Below are positions 42,710 through 50,462 of a stretch of 57,875 nucleotides of DNA, one piece after another (the stretch's first letter is position 1; each line of letters starts with the position of its first letter). The notes under the pieces are model-generated. The model saw nothing but the letters and a program-made list of their open reading frames with translations. It did no database searches and had not been told where the DNA came from. The position numbers and the translations under genes are program-made. This stretch comes from Planctomycetia bacterium (GTDB lineage: Bacteria; Planctomycetota; UBA1135; UBA2386). The stretch lies in NCBI GenBank assembly GCA_005776475.1, contig SXPB01000222.1, forward strand, positions 1 to 57,875. The letters are read 5' to 3'.

Positions 42710-44314
42710 TCAGTCGATGCTGCGTTCGGCACGCGCGACGAGTTCGGGGACCTTCTTCGCCGCGTCGTAGTAGCCGACGAACCGCGTCGTCTCCTCCGCG
42801 TCGATCGCGCGCATCGGATCGACCCACGCCGGCGGCACCGTCTGGTAGCACAGCGTGGCGCGCACCGTGAGCTTGCCCGTGGCACCCTTCGGCAGCGCCA
42901 CCCGGAACGTCACCTCGTCGCCGCCGGCGGTGAAGTTCGCATCGCCGTCGACGCCAACCGGCGCCGTGTCGCCGACATGCGGACCATCGCTGCGCCAGCC
43001 GCGCGGCAACAACCGGTTGTCCTTGCCGCGGCGCACCATCTTGGTGAGGAACGTCGTCGGCGCACCCGCAGGATCGAGGGCGACCATTTCGTAGACGACC
43101 ACGTGCTCGGGGCGCTCGACCACATCGCGATGCGGCTGCCGCATCTCGTCGTCCACGCCGCGCAGACGCCCGTTCGCATCCATCTGCCCGCACGCGAAGA
43201 CGACTGCGCCCCCCACGTCGACTTCGGCGGCGAGCCACGCGCGCCGGGATGGATAGCCGGTGGGGAACTTGTGGCCGGTGAGGTTCTCGACCTTCACCGT
43301 GAACGTGGCCGTGTCGGCGGTGCGATCGATCGCGCCGATGCCGATCGTCGCCGTCGCCTCCGCCAACTGCGTGCGCGTCGCGGCGATGGTGCGCTGGAAC
43401 GCGGCCGCCTCGGCTTGCACGTCCAGTTCGTCGCGGTGCTCGTTCAGCATTTCCAGCATGAAGGCATTGCCGCCGACGAACGTGTGCACCGCGTAGTCCT
43501 CGCGCTCTGGGATCGCGAAGTCGGAGCCCATGGGGCTGCGCGCAATGCGCGTCTTCTGGCTGCGCGCCATGTGGCACTGCTGGCAGGTGCGCGTCTTCGT
43601 CGGATCATTGCCCTCACGCTCATCGCTGAACTCGCTGTTGCGCCACTCGAAGTACGGCGTCTGCTCGGCGAACGAGATGCCCTGGTGCTCGGTGACCAGC
43701 GTGTGGCAGGTCGCGCACAACCCCGACTTCAGCACGTGCGGGCCGTGCGTCGGCGTGTAGCGCACCAGGTTCTGCATCGGTCGCACCGCGACCTTGTCGT
43801 ACGGACCGAAGATGCGGCGTTGCTGGTTGAACGTCGGCTGGCCGGAGAAGGAAGACGGCTCGCCGAAGTTCTTGCCGTCCATCATGTGGCACACGGTGCA
43901 AGACACCCCATCGTCGGCGAACAGGTCGCCGTCGGCGTCGGCGAGGCGCGGCGGCGCCTTGCCTTCGTGGATCGCGCCGTGGTGCACCATCGGGGCGTGG
44001 CAGCGCAGGCACAGCTCCTGCACCTGCTCGCCCATGCTCAGCGACTCCTTGCGCAACTGCGCGCGGAAGTAGGGGTCGCGGAACGAATTCGCCATCATCG
44101 TCGCTTGCCAGGTCGTGTACGGCGACACGTCCTCGCCTTCGGCATCGAGCATCGCCTTGGCGCCCGGCGCTGTGGTGTGGCACACCGCGCACTGCTCCGA
44201 AGACGTGAACATCTCTTCGCCACCGTGCGGCCCGCGCGCTGTCGGCGCGGCACCGGACCACGAGGCGATGACGATCGAGAAGACGCCGAAACCGGACGCG
44301 AGACGCAGGAACAT
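42710..44314 (-). CDS. Exported pentahaem cytochrome c
   Basis: 534 residues with a signal peptide (MFLRLASGFGVFSIVIASWS). Five CxxCH haem-binding motifs at 42 (CAVCH), 102 (CLRCH), 139 (CTVCH), 200 (CATCH) and 244 (CQQCH). A conserved segment, TTWQATMMANSFRDPYFRAQL, lies between haems 1 and 2. A beta-rich C-terminal part begins NLTGHKFPTGYPSRRAWL. It is a periplasmic electron-transfer protein; such proteins link quinol oxidation or dehydrogenases to extracellular or periplasmic acceptors. Catalytic function is not shown. The same order of haems and the NLTGHK...TGYP block recur in the larger cytochrome at 50463. Confidence 0.85.
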   Translation of the reverse strand: MFLRLASGFGVFSIVIASWSGAAPTARGPHGGEEMFTSSEQCAVCHTTAPGAKAMLDAEGEDVSPYTTWQATMMANSFRDPYFRAQLRKESLSMGEQVQELCLRCHAPMVHHGAIHEGKAPPRLADADGDLFADDGVSCTVCHMMDGKNFGEPSSFSGQPTFNQQRRIFGPYDKVAVRPMQNLVRYTPTHGPHVLKSGLCATCHTLVTEHQGISFAEQTPYFEWRNSEFSDEREGNDPTKTRTCQQCHMARSQKTRIARSPMGSDFAIPEREDYAVHTFVGGNAFMLEMLNEHRDELDVQAEAAAFQRTIAATRTQLAEATATIGIGAIDRTADTATFTVKVENLTGHKFPTGYPSRRAWLAAEVDVGGAVVFACGQMDANGRLRGVDDEMRQPHRDVVERPEHVVVYEMVALDPAGAPTTFLTKMVRRGKDNRLLPRGWRSDGPHVGDTAPVGVDGDANFTAGGDEVTFRVALPKGATGKLTVRATLCYQTVPPAWVDPMRAIDAEETTRFVGYYDAAKKVPELVARAERSID

Positions 44315-44326
44315 TCGGCACGGACT

Positions 44327-45517
44327 CTATCGCACCTGGCCGCCGAACACCGCGCGCGCGATCGCGCGGCCCGCCGCATCGAGGAAGGGATCCGCGATCT
44401 CCTCGTAGCCGTAGCGGTCGTCGTTCAGCACCCCGTCGGGATTGGTGTAGAGCACGATGGCAAGGAAGAAGCCGCGCCCGGTGCGGGTGTCTTCGATCCA
44501 GGCGTTCTCGACCGAGAACCCATAGGCGCGGCCGATCTTGTCGTAGATGCGCAGGTGCGCCGCCGGCACCACGTCGCGAACGCCCCGCAACACGAACTTG
44601 CAGTGGTGGTCGGGCACTTTGGCCGGGTCGAACTTCGGGTTCGCCGACTCGCGCGGCAGCTCGCCGAGCGCCTGCACCAGGAACGCACGCTGTTCGGTGG
44701 TGAGTTCCGGAAAGCCGCGGCTGCCGGTGATGAACTCAGGCTTCACCACCTCCACCAGCACGTCTTGCAGGTCGAGCAACGAGATCGCGTTCTTGTCGGC
44801 GAACGACATCGGCCGTTCGACCTTGGTGCCGTCGCGCAGCCACGCGTTGCCGATGTCGAGCTCGGTCCAGCGGTCGTTCTTCAACTTCGCTGCGGCATCG
44901 CGTGCCGGAAACCCGGTCTCCCCGATGCGCACCGTGCGCGTGACCGCGCTCTCGGCCGGCGTGCGGGGCTCGCTCAATCGATGCCACAGCCGCACGGACT
45001 TGAACCCCGCGTTCCACATCGCGCGATTGATGCCGTCCTGCCCGCACAGATCGAAGCAGTGGTTGTAGGCAGCGTTGTCGCTGACCAGGATCAGTTTGCG
45101 CAGCGCGTGGCGCACCGTGAGCACGCCGCCAAAGAGATTGCCGGGCTCGGCCTCAATCCGCGCATCGCCAGGAAACCGCGGTTCGACGACGAACGTGCTG
45201 TCGAGGCCGAGCGCAGTGCCGTGCCCGCGATTGTGTTCGTTCAACGCCAGCAGCGCCGCGACCGCACCGCACAGCTTGATCGAGCTCGCCGGATAGAAGT
45301 ACTGCGCCGAATCGCCGAGCCGGCTGCGCCGCAACTGGATGACGCTGTCGCTGGTTTCGACCGGTTCGGCGAGCAGCACCTGCAGGCGATGTTCCTTCGC
45401 CTTGTCGAGCACCGCAACGCAGGCCGGCTCCCGGCGCAGCAGCGCTTCCAGGTCGCGCCCGGCCGGCAAGGTGCTGGGACTCTGCGGCAGGAACAAGAAC
45501 AGGGCGCTCGCGAGCAT
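44327..45517 (-). CDS. Class A beta-lactamase-fold serine hydrolase
   Basis: 396 residues. All three motifs of penicillin-recognising serine enzymes are present: S78-S-I-K81 (PASSIKL), S146-D-N (VSDNAAYN), and K-I-G (YDKIGRAYGF) in place of KTG. The protein is longer than TEM-type beta-lactamases (about 290 residues), with an insertion before KIG. A hydrophobic start (MLASALFLFLPQSP) suggests export. It is more likely a peptidoglycan-related or esterase-like hydrolase than a resistance enzyme, though beta-lactam hydrolysis cannot be excluded. It is 12 bp upstream of the cytochrome gene on the same strand, so they may share a transcript. Confidence 0.75.
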   Translation of the reverse strand: MLASALFLFLPQSPSTLPAGRDLEALLRREPACVAVLDKAKEHRLQVLLAEPVETSDSVIQLRRSRLGDSAQYFYPASSIKLCGAVAALLALNEHNRGHGTALGLDSTFVVEPRFPGDARIEAEPGNLFGGVLTVRHALRKLILVSDNAAYNHCFDLCGQDGINRAMWNAGFKSVRLWHRLSEPRTPAESAVTRTVRIGETGFPARDAAAKLKNDRWTELDIGNAWLRDGTKVERPMSFADKNAISLLDLQDVLVEVVKPEFITGSRGFPELTTEQRAFLVQALGELPRESANPKFDPAKVPDHHCKFVLRGVRDVVPAAHLRIYDKIGRAYGFSVENAWIEDTRTGRGFFLAIVLYTNPDGVLNDDRYGYEEIADPFLDAAGRAIARAVFGGQVR

Positions 45518-45611
45518 GGTGCTCCGAGGCTACGCCGGCTCACGACTCCCGGCGACGATGCCGTCGCGTCTTCGCGCAACCATCACCTGGGCGGCGCGAT
45601 CGGGTCGAAGT

Positions 45612-46487
45612 TCAGGGAATGACGTGACCGAGGTGTCGCATCGCGTCCTGGATCGCCTGGTACTGCCGCTCCGCGAACTGCAGCTCCATCGCTTCGCGCG
45701 TCGCGTCGACGTTGGAGCGTTCGAGGAAGCCCTGCTTGAGCAAGCCGTTGCCCGAAGCACCCGGCGTGCTCGTGATCGGCGAGCCAGACGCCTCGGTCGG
45801 CCGCCACACCGAGCCTTCGATGCGCAGTCCGGCGGCGTTGATGAACCGGTGCAGGGTGAGTTGCCCAAGCTGCGTCGCCGCATCCGGGTTGCCGGCGGTG
45901 CGCACCTGGATGCGCCCCTCCGGGTCGATCGAGATCTCGAGCGTGTCGTTCGGCACCGTGATCTCGGGGAGCACGACAAAACCGTCGTTGCTGACGACCT
46001 TGCCATCGGCGTTGATCTGCATGCTGCCGGCACGCGTGTAGCCGGTCGATCCGTCGGGCAGTGTGATCGCGAAGAACCCTTCCCCGTCGATGGCAACATC
46101 GAGATTGCGCTGGGTGATCTCCAACGCGCCGGGAGAGAACACCGACTCGGTGCCGACCAGCACGGGCAACGTGTGCGGAGTGCCATCGCTGCCGACGATC
46201 GGCTGCGTCGTCGAGCGCACGATGCGTCGCTTGAAGCCGCAGGTGTCGACGTTGGCGAGGTTCTCGACGGCGACTCGACAACGCTGTTGGTGCAGCGCCG
46301 CCGCCGCCTGCGCAATCTGCGACAGGATCGGATCGCACCACACGCTCCGGCGCGACGGCGCGGTCTCGCCATCAGGCCGGGCGAACGCGGCATCGGCGGC
46401 GCTCGGCGAGTGCACGACGATCGGTGCCGGCAACGTAAAGCAACCGGTCAGCAGGATGAGGGCGACAGCCGCGAAGGGAACGCGCAC
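45612..46487 (-). CDS. Lipidated FlgG-like flagellar rod/hook protein, isolated
   Basis: 291 residues from GTG at 46487, supported by a GGAG ribosome site. The N-terminus (VRVPFAAVALILLTGC) is a lipoprotein signal with lipobox C16. Then the hallmarks of FlgG-type rod/hook proteins follow: HQQRCRVAVENLANVDTCGF for the N-terminal rod motif, DVAIDGEGFFAI and TRAGSMQINADGKVV, and a C-terminal segment LLKQGFLERSNVDATREAMELQFAERQYQAIQDA typical of FlgG. A normal FlgG has no signal peptide and sits in a large flagellar cluster. Here it stands alone and is lipid-anchored. It may be an adapted rod-like protein working outside the flagellum, or a basal-body part fixed to the outer membrane. Confidence 0.75.
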   Translation of the reverse strand: MRVPFAAVALILLTGCFTLPAPIVVHSPSAADAAFARPDGETAPSRRSVWCDPILSQIAQAAAALHQQRCRVAVENLANVDTCGFKRRIVRSTTQPIVGSDGTPHTLPVLVGTESVFSPGALEITQRNLDVAIDGEGFFAITLPDGSTGYTRAGSMQINADGKVVSNDGFVVLPEITVPNDTLEISIDPEGRIQVRTAGNPDAATQLGQLTLHRFINAAGLRIEGSVWRPTEASGSPITSTPGASGNGLLKQGFLERSNVDATREAMELQFAERQYQAIQDAMRHLGHVIP

Positions 46488-46492
46488 GGGGA

Positions 46493-46496
46493 CTCC
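46493..46496 (-). promoter_or_regulatory. Ribosome binding site deciding the FlgG-like GTG start
   Basis: GGAG on the minus strand, 5 nt before GTG at 46487. It places the start just before the lipoprotein signal. Confidence 0.55.
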
Positions 46497-46572
46497 AGTG
46501 TCGGGGGACTGCACGCCGGGGGTGACGTGCTGTCGCAGGTTTCGACACTTCGCGTCCCGATCTGGAGCTGCG

Positions 46573-47739
46573 TCAGGAAATCGGCTGTTCCGCGCGGAGA
46601 TCGCGATGCTCGTTGCGGACCACGAGCCAGAACGCGACGCCCACCAGCGCACCACCCAGATGGGCGAAGCCGGATATCGAAGTACCGCCGGAGCTCTGCG
46701 CCAGGGCGATCGCCAACTGCAGCAGCAACCAGATGACGAAGCCCGTGATCGCCGAGAACGTCACCCAGATCGGCGCAACCCGTTGGGTCCAGAATCGCTG
46801 TCGCGCACCGAAGTACATGCCGAGTCGCGCGTGCGGGAACAGCAACGCATAGCAGACGATCAGACCGGAGATGCCGCCGCTGGCACCCACAACGGGCATG
46901 TTGCCGCGTGGATCGAACAACCCGTGCATCACGCCCCCGACGATCGTGGCGCCGAGCAACAACAGCGCCCAGCGAACGCGCCCGAGCCGGAGTTCGACGT
47001 CGTCGCCGAACACGATCAGGAACCAGAGGTTGCCGACCAGGTGGGGCCAGCCCCCATGCAGGAAGAACGAGGTCAGCACCGTGATCCCGCCACCGTGCCA
47101 CGCCTCGTTGGGCACGAACTGCAGCATCGCAAACAGCTCTCGATCCGCGAAGCCGGCGATGCTGACGGCAAGAATGACGACGGCAAGCGACACCGTGGCC
47201 CACGGCGCCCCCTTGAGGTCCGGCTCGTTCAGCTCCACTGGCAGACCGAAGAGGGCCGGCAACTCGAGATGCGACGGCGGACCTTCCCGCTCGATGCGAT
47301 CCCGTTCGGACTCCGCCATCAGCCTGACGGTCTCGATCGCCAGCAGTTGCCGCTGTTCGATCGTCAAGCCGCCATCGGGCGACGGCGACGGCGGTGGTGC
47401 CGGCGCCGCCGGCAGCTGTTCCTGCTCATTCGGGTCGAACCAGACCAGATGGCAAGCGCGGCACACATCGAGCTCGACCGCGCCGCCATCGTCGTCGACA
47501 CCGACTGCCACGTTCACCATCAGCGAACGACACGATGGACACGCGGCCCCAGCCACCTCGGCAGCGCGCGCCTCCCACGTTCGCCGCCACAGTTCCTTCA
47601 TCGCGTTCGGAGCCACCATCCGCCGCAACACCGGCATCGCCGCCGCGCGCCCACCGCAACTCCCGCAAGTCCATGCAAAGGCACCGGGCGCTACGGGGGT
47701 TCGCTGCAACACTCGGTGGTCGTTCGGGCAACGCAGCAC
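46573..47739 (-). CDS. Rhomboid protease with two N-terminal zinc-ribbon motifs
   Basis: 388 residues from GTG at 47739. The first 100 residues hold paired CxxC motifs: C4, C25-x-x-C28, C67-x-x-C70 and C93-x-x-C96, enough for two small zinc-ribbon modules. The rhomboid core has the HGGWPHLVGNLWFL motif, catalytic serine S287 in GASGGISG, and histidine H360 in GFAHLGG. Six or seven transmembrane helices follow. Rhomboids cut transmembrane substrates within the membrane; cytosolic zinc ribbons may bind partners or substrates. Zinc-ribbon rhomboids occur in several bacterial groups. It stands between a lipidated FlgG-like gene and an AAA ATPase. Confidence 0.85.
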   Translation of the reverse strand: MLRCPNDHRVLQRTPVAPGAFAWTCGSCGGRAAAMPVLRRMVAPNAMKELWRRTWEARAAEVAGAACPSCRSLMVNVAVGVDDDGGAVELDVCRACHLVWFDPNEQEQLPAAPAPPPSPSPDGGLTIEQRQLLAIETVRLMAESERDRIEREGPPSHLELPALFGLPVELNEPDLKGAPWATVSLAVVILAVSIAGFADRELFAMLQFVPNEAWHGGGITVLTSFFLHGGWPHLVGNLWFLIVFGDDVELRLGRVRWALLLLGATIVGGVMHGLFDPRGNMPVVGASGGISGLIVCYALLFPHARLGMYFGARQRFWTQRVAPIWVTFSAITGFVIWLLLQLAIALAQSSGGTSISGFAHLGGALVGVAFWLVVRNEHRDLRAEQPIS

Positions 47740-47806
47740 GCGCGAAGACTATCCAAACGCCGACCAGACACACTCTCGCCACGACGCACGGAAGCCGTGG
47801 CCATCG

Positions 47807-48976
47807 CTACAGCGACGGAATATCGGCGAGCAGGCGTCGTGCCGCCACGGCCACGATCCGATCGCCGAGCGGAAAGCTATCGGCGCCACCGTGCACGACG
47901 ACGAGGCGGTCGAGCTTCAGGTCTTCGAGCGCGATCCGCATGCTCTTGGTCGGGGCCGGCATCGTTGTGTGCTTGAACTCGAACCCCAACCGGCGTTTGC
48001 CGCGAATCACCAACAGGTCGAGTTCGGCCCCGGCCTGCGTCGCCCAGAAGAAGCACTCCTCAGGCAAGGCCCCGAGCACCGCGCGCACCTGCTGCAGCAA
48101 GAAGCCCTCCCACGACGCTCCCACGCTTGGATGCCCGCGCAGTTCGTCGAGCGAGTGCACTTGCAGCAGGCAATGCAAGATCCCGCTGTCCGTGAGATAC
48201 ACCTTCGGTGACTTCACCTGGCGCTTGGACAGGTTCTCCTGCCACGGGTGCAGCTGTTGCGCGAGCATCACGTCACAGAACACGTCGAGATACCGGCGTA
48301 CGGCCGTGTGCGAGATCCCGAACGAGCTGCCGAACGCAGAACCGTTCCAAACCTGACCGTGCCAGTGCGCGAGCATCGACCAGAACCGCCGCATGGTCGT
48401 CGCTGGCACCCGCACCCCAAGCTGCGGTAGATCGCGCTCGAGGAGCGTGGAAACGTAGTCACGCCGCCACGCATGGCTCGAGTCATCACCACGAGCCAGG
48501 AACGACGGCGGCAGACCACCGCGCAGCCAGCGTGATTCGAGGCGGTCGATCCCAACCTCGGCGAGTGCGAAGCCTTCGATCGGAACATAGGCGATGCGAC
48601 CGGCGAGACTCTCCGCGGTCTGCTGCATCAGTTCGGCCGAGGCGCTGCCGAGCAGGAGGAACCGGGCGGGTCGCGAGGGCCGATCTGCCAGCACGCGCAA
48701 GCTTCGGAACAGGTCAGGCAACCGTTGGACCTCATCCAACACGACGAGGCCACGCAACGGCTCGAGCGCCGCGATCGGTTCACGCAGCCGAGCCAGGTGA
48801 CGATCGTCTTCGAGGTCGAAGAAGTGCGTCGGGCCACGACGCCGACTGGCGATCGCACGCGCCAGAGTGCTCTTGCCCACTTGCCGCATGCCGAGTAGCG
48901 CGACCACCGGCGAGCGCCTCAGGGCTGCCTCGACCTTGCCGCGTAGAACTTCTCGCTCCGTGGCCATTGCTTGCAT
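47807..48976 (-). CDS. AAA-family ATPase with DUF4143 domain
   Basis: 389 residues from ATG at 48976 (or ATG at 48967). N-terminal P-loop ATPase: Walker A GMRQVGKST, Walker B LVVLDEVQ, sensor residues in FLLLGSASAELM. A winged-helix/DUF4143 C-terminal domain follows (LGISHTAVRRYLDVFCDVMLAQQLHPW, then a PD-(D/E)xK-like half ...AELDLLVIRGKRRLGFEFKHT). This two-domain family (AAA_14 + DUF4143) is common in bacteria and archaea, often in variable genome regions, and its function is not settled. The last part has an Asp/Glu-Lys pattern (ELDLLV...GFEFK) of a nuclease-like fold. A short A/T-rich stretch upstream (48975-49010) may hold the promoter. Confidence 0.85.
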   Translation of the reverse strand: MQAMATEREVLRGKVEAALRRSPVVALLGMRQVGKSTLARAIASRRRGPTHFFDLEDDRHLARLREPIAALEPLRGLVVLDEVQRLPDLFRSLRVLADRPSRPARFLLLGSASAELMQQTAESLAGRIAYVPIEGFALAEVGIDRLESRWLRGGLPPSFLARGDDSSHAWRRDYVSTLLERDLPQLGVRVPATTMRRFWSMLAHWHGQVWNGSAFGSSFGISHTAVRRYLDVFCDVMLAQQLHPWQENLSKRQVKSPKVYLTDSGILHCLLQVHSLDELRGHPSVGASWEGFLLQQVRAVLGALPEECFFWATQAGAELDLLVIRGKRRLGFEFKHTTMPAPTKSMRIALEDLKLDRLVVVHGGADSFPLGDRIVAVAARRLLADIPSL

Positions 48977-49064
48977 TCTGAACTCTGTCTGTTCATTTTG
49001 CAAGGATGAGCGAGAACTCAGGTAGACATGCAGCCGCCGCCCCGCACCCGCGTAGGATCCTCGC

Positions 49065-50270
49065 GTGCCACGCCTGCCAAGCCACCGCCCGCCCGCTCCC
49101 GACGCCACGCCTCGCTGCAAACACTTCGGCACCTGCGGTGGCTGCTCGCTGCTCGACCAACCGATCGCCTGGCAGCTCGCCGACAAGGTCGCAGCGTGTG
49201 AACGCCTGCTCGCGCCGTCGCTCGGCGACGTGCGCATCGACAGCACCACGCCCGATCGCTCGCCGCGCCACTACCGCACCCGGCTGCTGTATCCAGTGCG
49301 CGCCGATCGCGGCGGTCTGCCGATCGTCGGCATCTACGAGTTCCGCAGCCACCACGTCGTGCGGGTCGAAGAATGCCAGACGCAAGACGTCTGGCTCACC
49401 GACTTCGGCCGCGCCATGGAAGACGTGCTGCGCAAGCTGCAGCTCCAACCGTTCGTGCCGGGCAACGGTCGCGGCATGGTGAAGGCGATCTGGGCGCGAC
49501 TCGCGTCGGGCACCGGCGAGATCTGCGCCGGCATCGTGACGCGGCCCGGCGCGTTTCCGCAAGCCCAGGAGTTCGCCGACGCGGCGATGAAGACGGCGGA
49601 AGCCGTGCCGAAAGGGCGCCAGGGCCGCCACCTGGTCGGCATCGTGCACAGCATCAGCGAACGCGACGATGAGTTCCTGCTCGGCGATCGCCACATGCCG
49701 TTGCGCGGCCGCGACCACGTCATCGATCGACGAGACGGCCTCGTGTTCAAGATCAGCGCCGGCAGCTTCTACCAGGTGCACGCGGGCGCCGGCGGCCTGC
49801 TCTACGGACCGACGATGGCGCTGTGTGGCGACGTCAGGGGCAAGACCGTCGTCGACGGTTACGGCGGCGTCGGCGCCTTCGGCCTGCGCCTCGCGAAGGC
49901 GGGTGCGGCATCGGTCACGATCGTCGAAGACAACGCCGCGGCATGCCGCGACGCCGAACACAACATCAAGGCCAACGAGCTCACGAACGTGACCGTGGTC
50001 GCGCAGCCGTTCGGTTCGGTGCGACTGCCGGAGCGGCCCGACCTGCTGCTCGTGGATCCGCCGCGCAGCGGACTTGGTGACAAGGGCATCGCCCGTGCGC
50101 TCGCGGCACGACCCGAGCGCATCGTCTACGTGGCGTGCGCCGCCGACTCGTTGGCACGCGACGTCGCCCAGTTGGCCGCCAATGGCTACCGGCTGCAGGC
50201 AGTGCGTCTGTGCGACCTGTTCCCGCACACCGAGCACGTCGAACTCGTGGCGATGCTGACCCGGACCTGA
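49065..50270 (+). CDS. RlmD/RumA-type 23S rRNA (uracil-5)-methyltransferase
   Basis: 401 residues. The N-terminal iron-sulfur motif is complete: C18-x5-C24-x2-C27 and C104 (VEECQTQD), matching the [4Fe-4S] cluster of RumA. The AdoMet core has VVDGYGGVGAFGLRLA, VDPPRSGLGDKG, and the catalytic cysteine C358 in VYVACAADSLARD. It methylates C5 of a uridine in 23S rRNA, or in tRNA for TrmA-like relatives. Length is near RumA (about 430). The N-terminal TRAM domain of RumA is lacking. It is divergent from the AAA ATPase (88-bp gap). Confidence 0.82.
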   Translation: MPRLPSHRPPAPDATPRCKHFGTCGGCSLLDQPIAWQLADKVAACERLLAPSLGDVRIDSTTPDRSPRHYRTRLLYPVRADRGGLPIVGIYEFRSHHVVRVEECQTQDVWLTDFGRAMEDVLRKLQLQPFVPGNGRGMVKAIWARLASGTGEICAGIVTRPGAFPQAQEFADAAMKTAEAVPKGRQGRHLVGIVHSISERDDEFLLGDRHMPLRGRDHVIDRRDGLVFKISAGSFYQVHAGAGGLLYGPTMALCGDVRGKTVVDGYGGVGAFGLRLAKAGAASVTIVEDNAAACRDAEHNIKANELTNVTVVAQPFGSVRLPERPDLLLVDPPRSGLGDKGIARALAARPERIVYVACAADSLARDVAQLAANGYRLQAVRLCDLFPHTEHVELVAMLTRT

Positions 50271-50462
50271 ACGACTGGCGCGCGCTGACGCCGTCAGCAC
50301 CGGCACCGCCGCACAGCAATGACCGTGCGGCGTATCGCATCGGGAGCGATGCCATCGACGGTTCCGATTCCGCGCCCGGCCGGCGGCAACAACCCGTTCA
50401 ACGAGCACTACTCTTGCGATAGTCTCGCCGAATCTGCCCTGGCCGTCCGACACCTGCACCCG

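Noticed and set aside
48975..49010. Recent horizontal transfer of the AAA/DUF4143 gene
   Set aside because: The A/T-rich patch is only about 35 bp; codon use of the gene itself resembles its neighbours, and no flanking repeats were seen.
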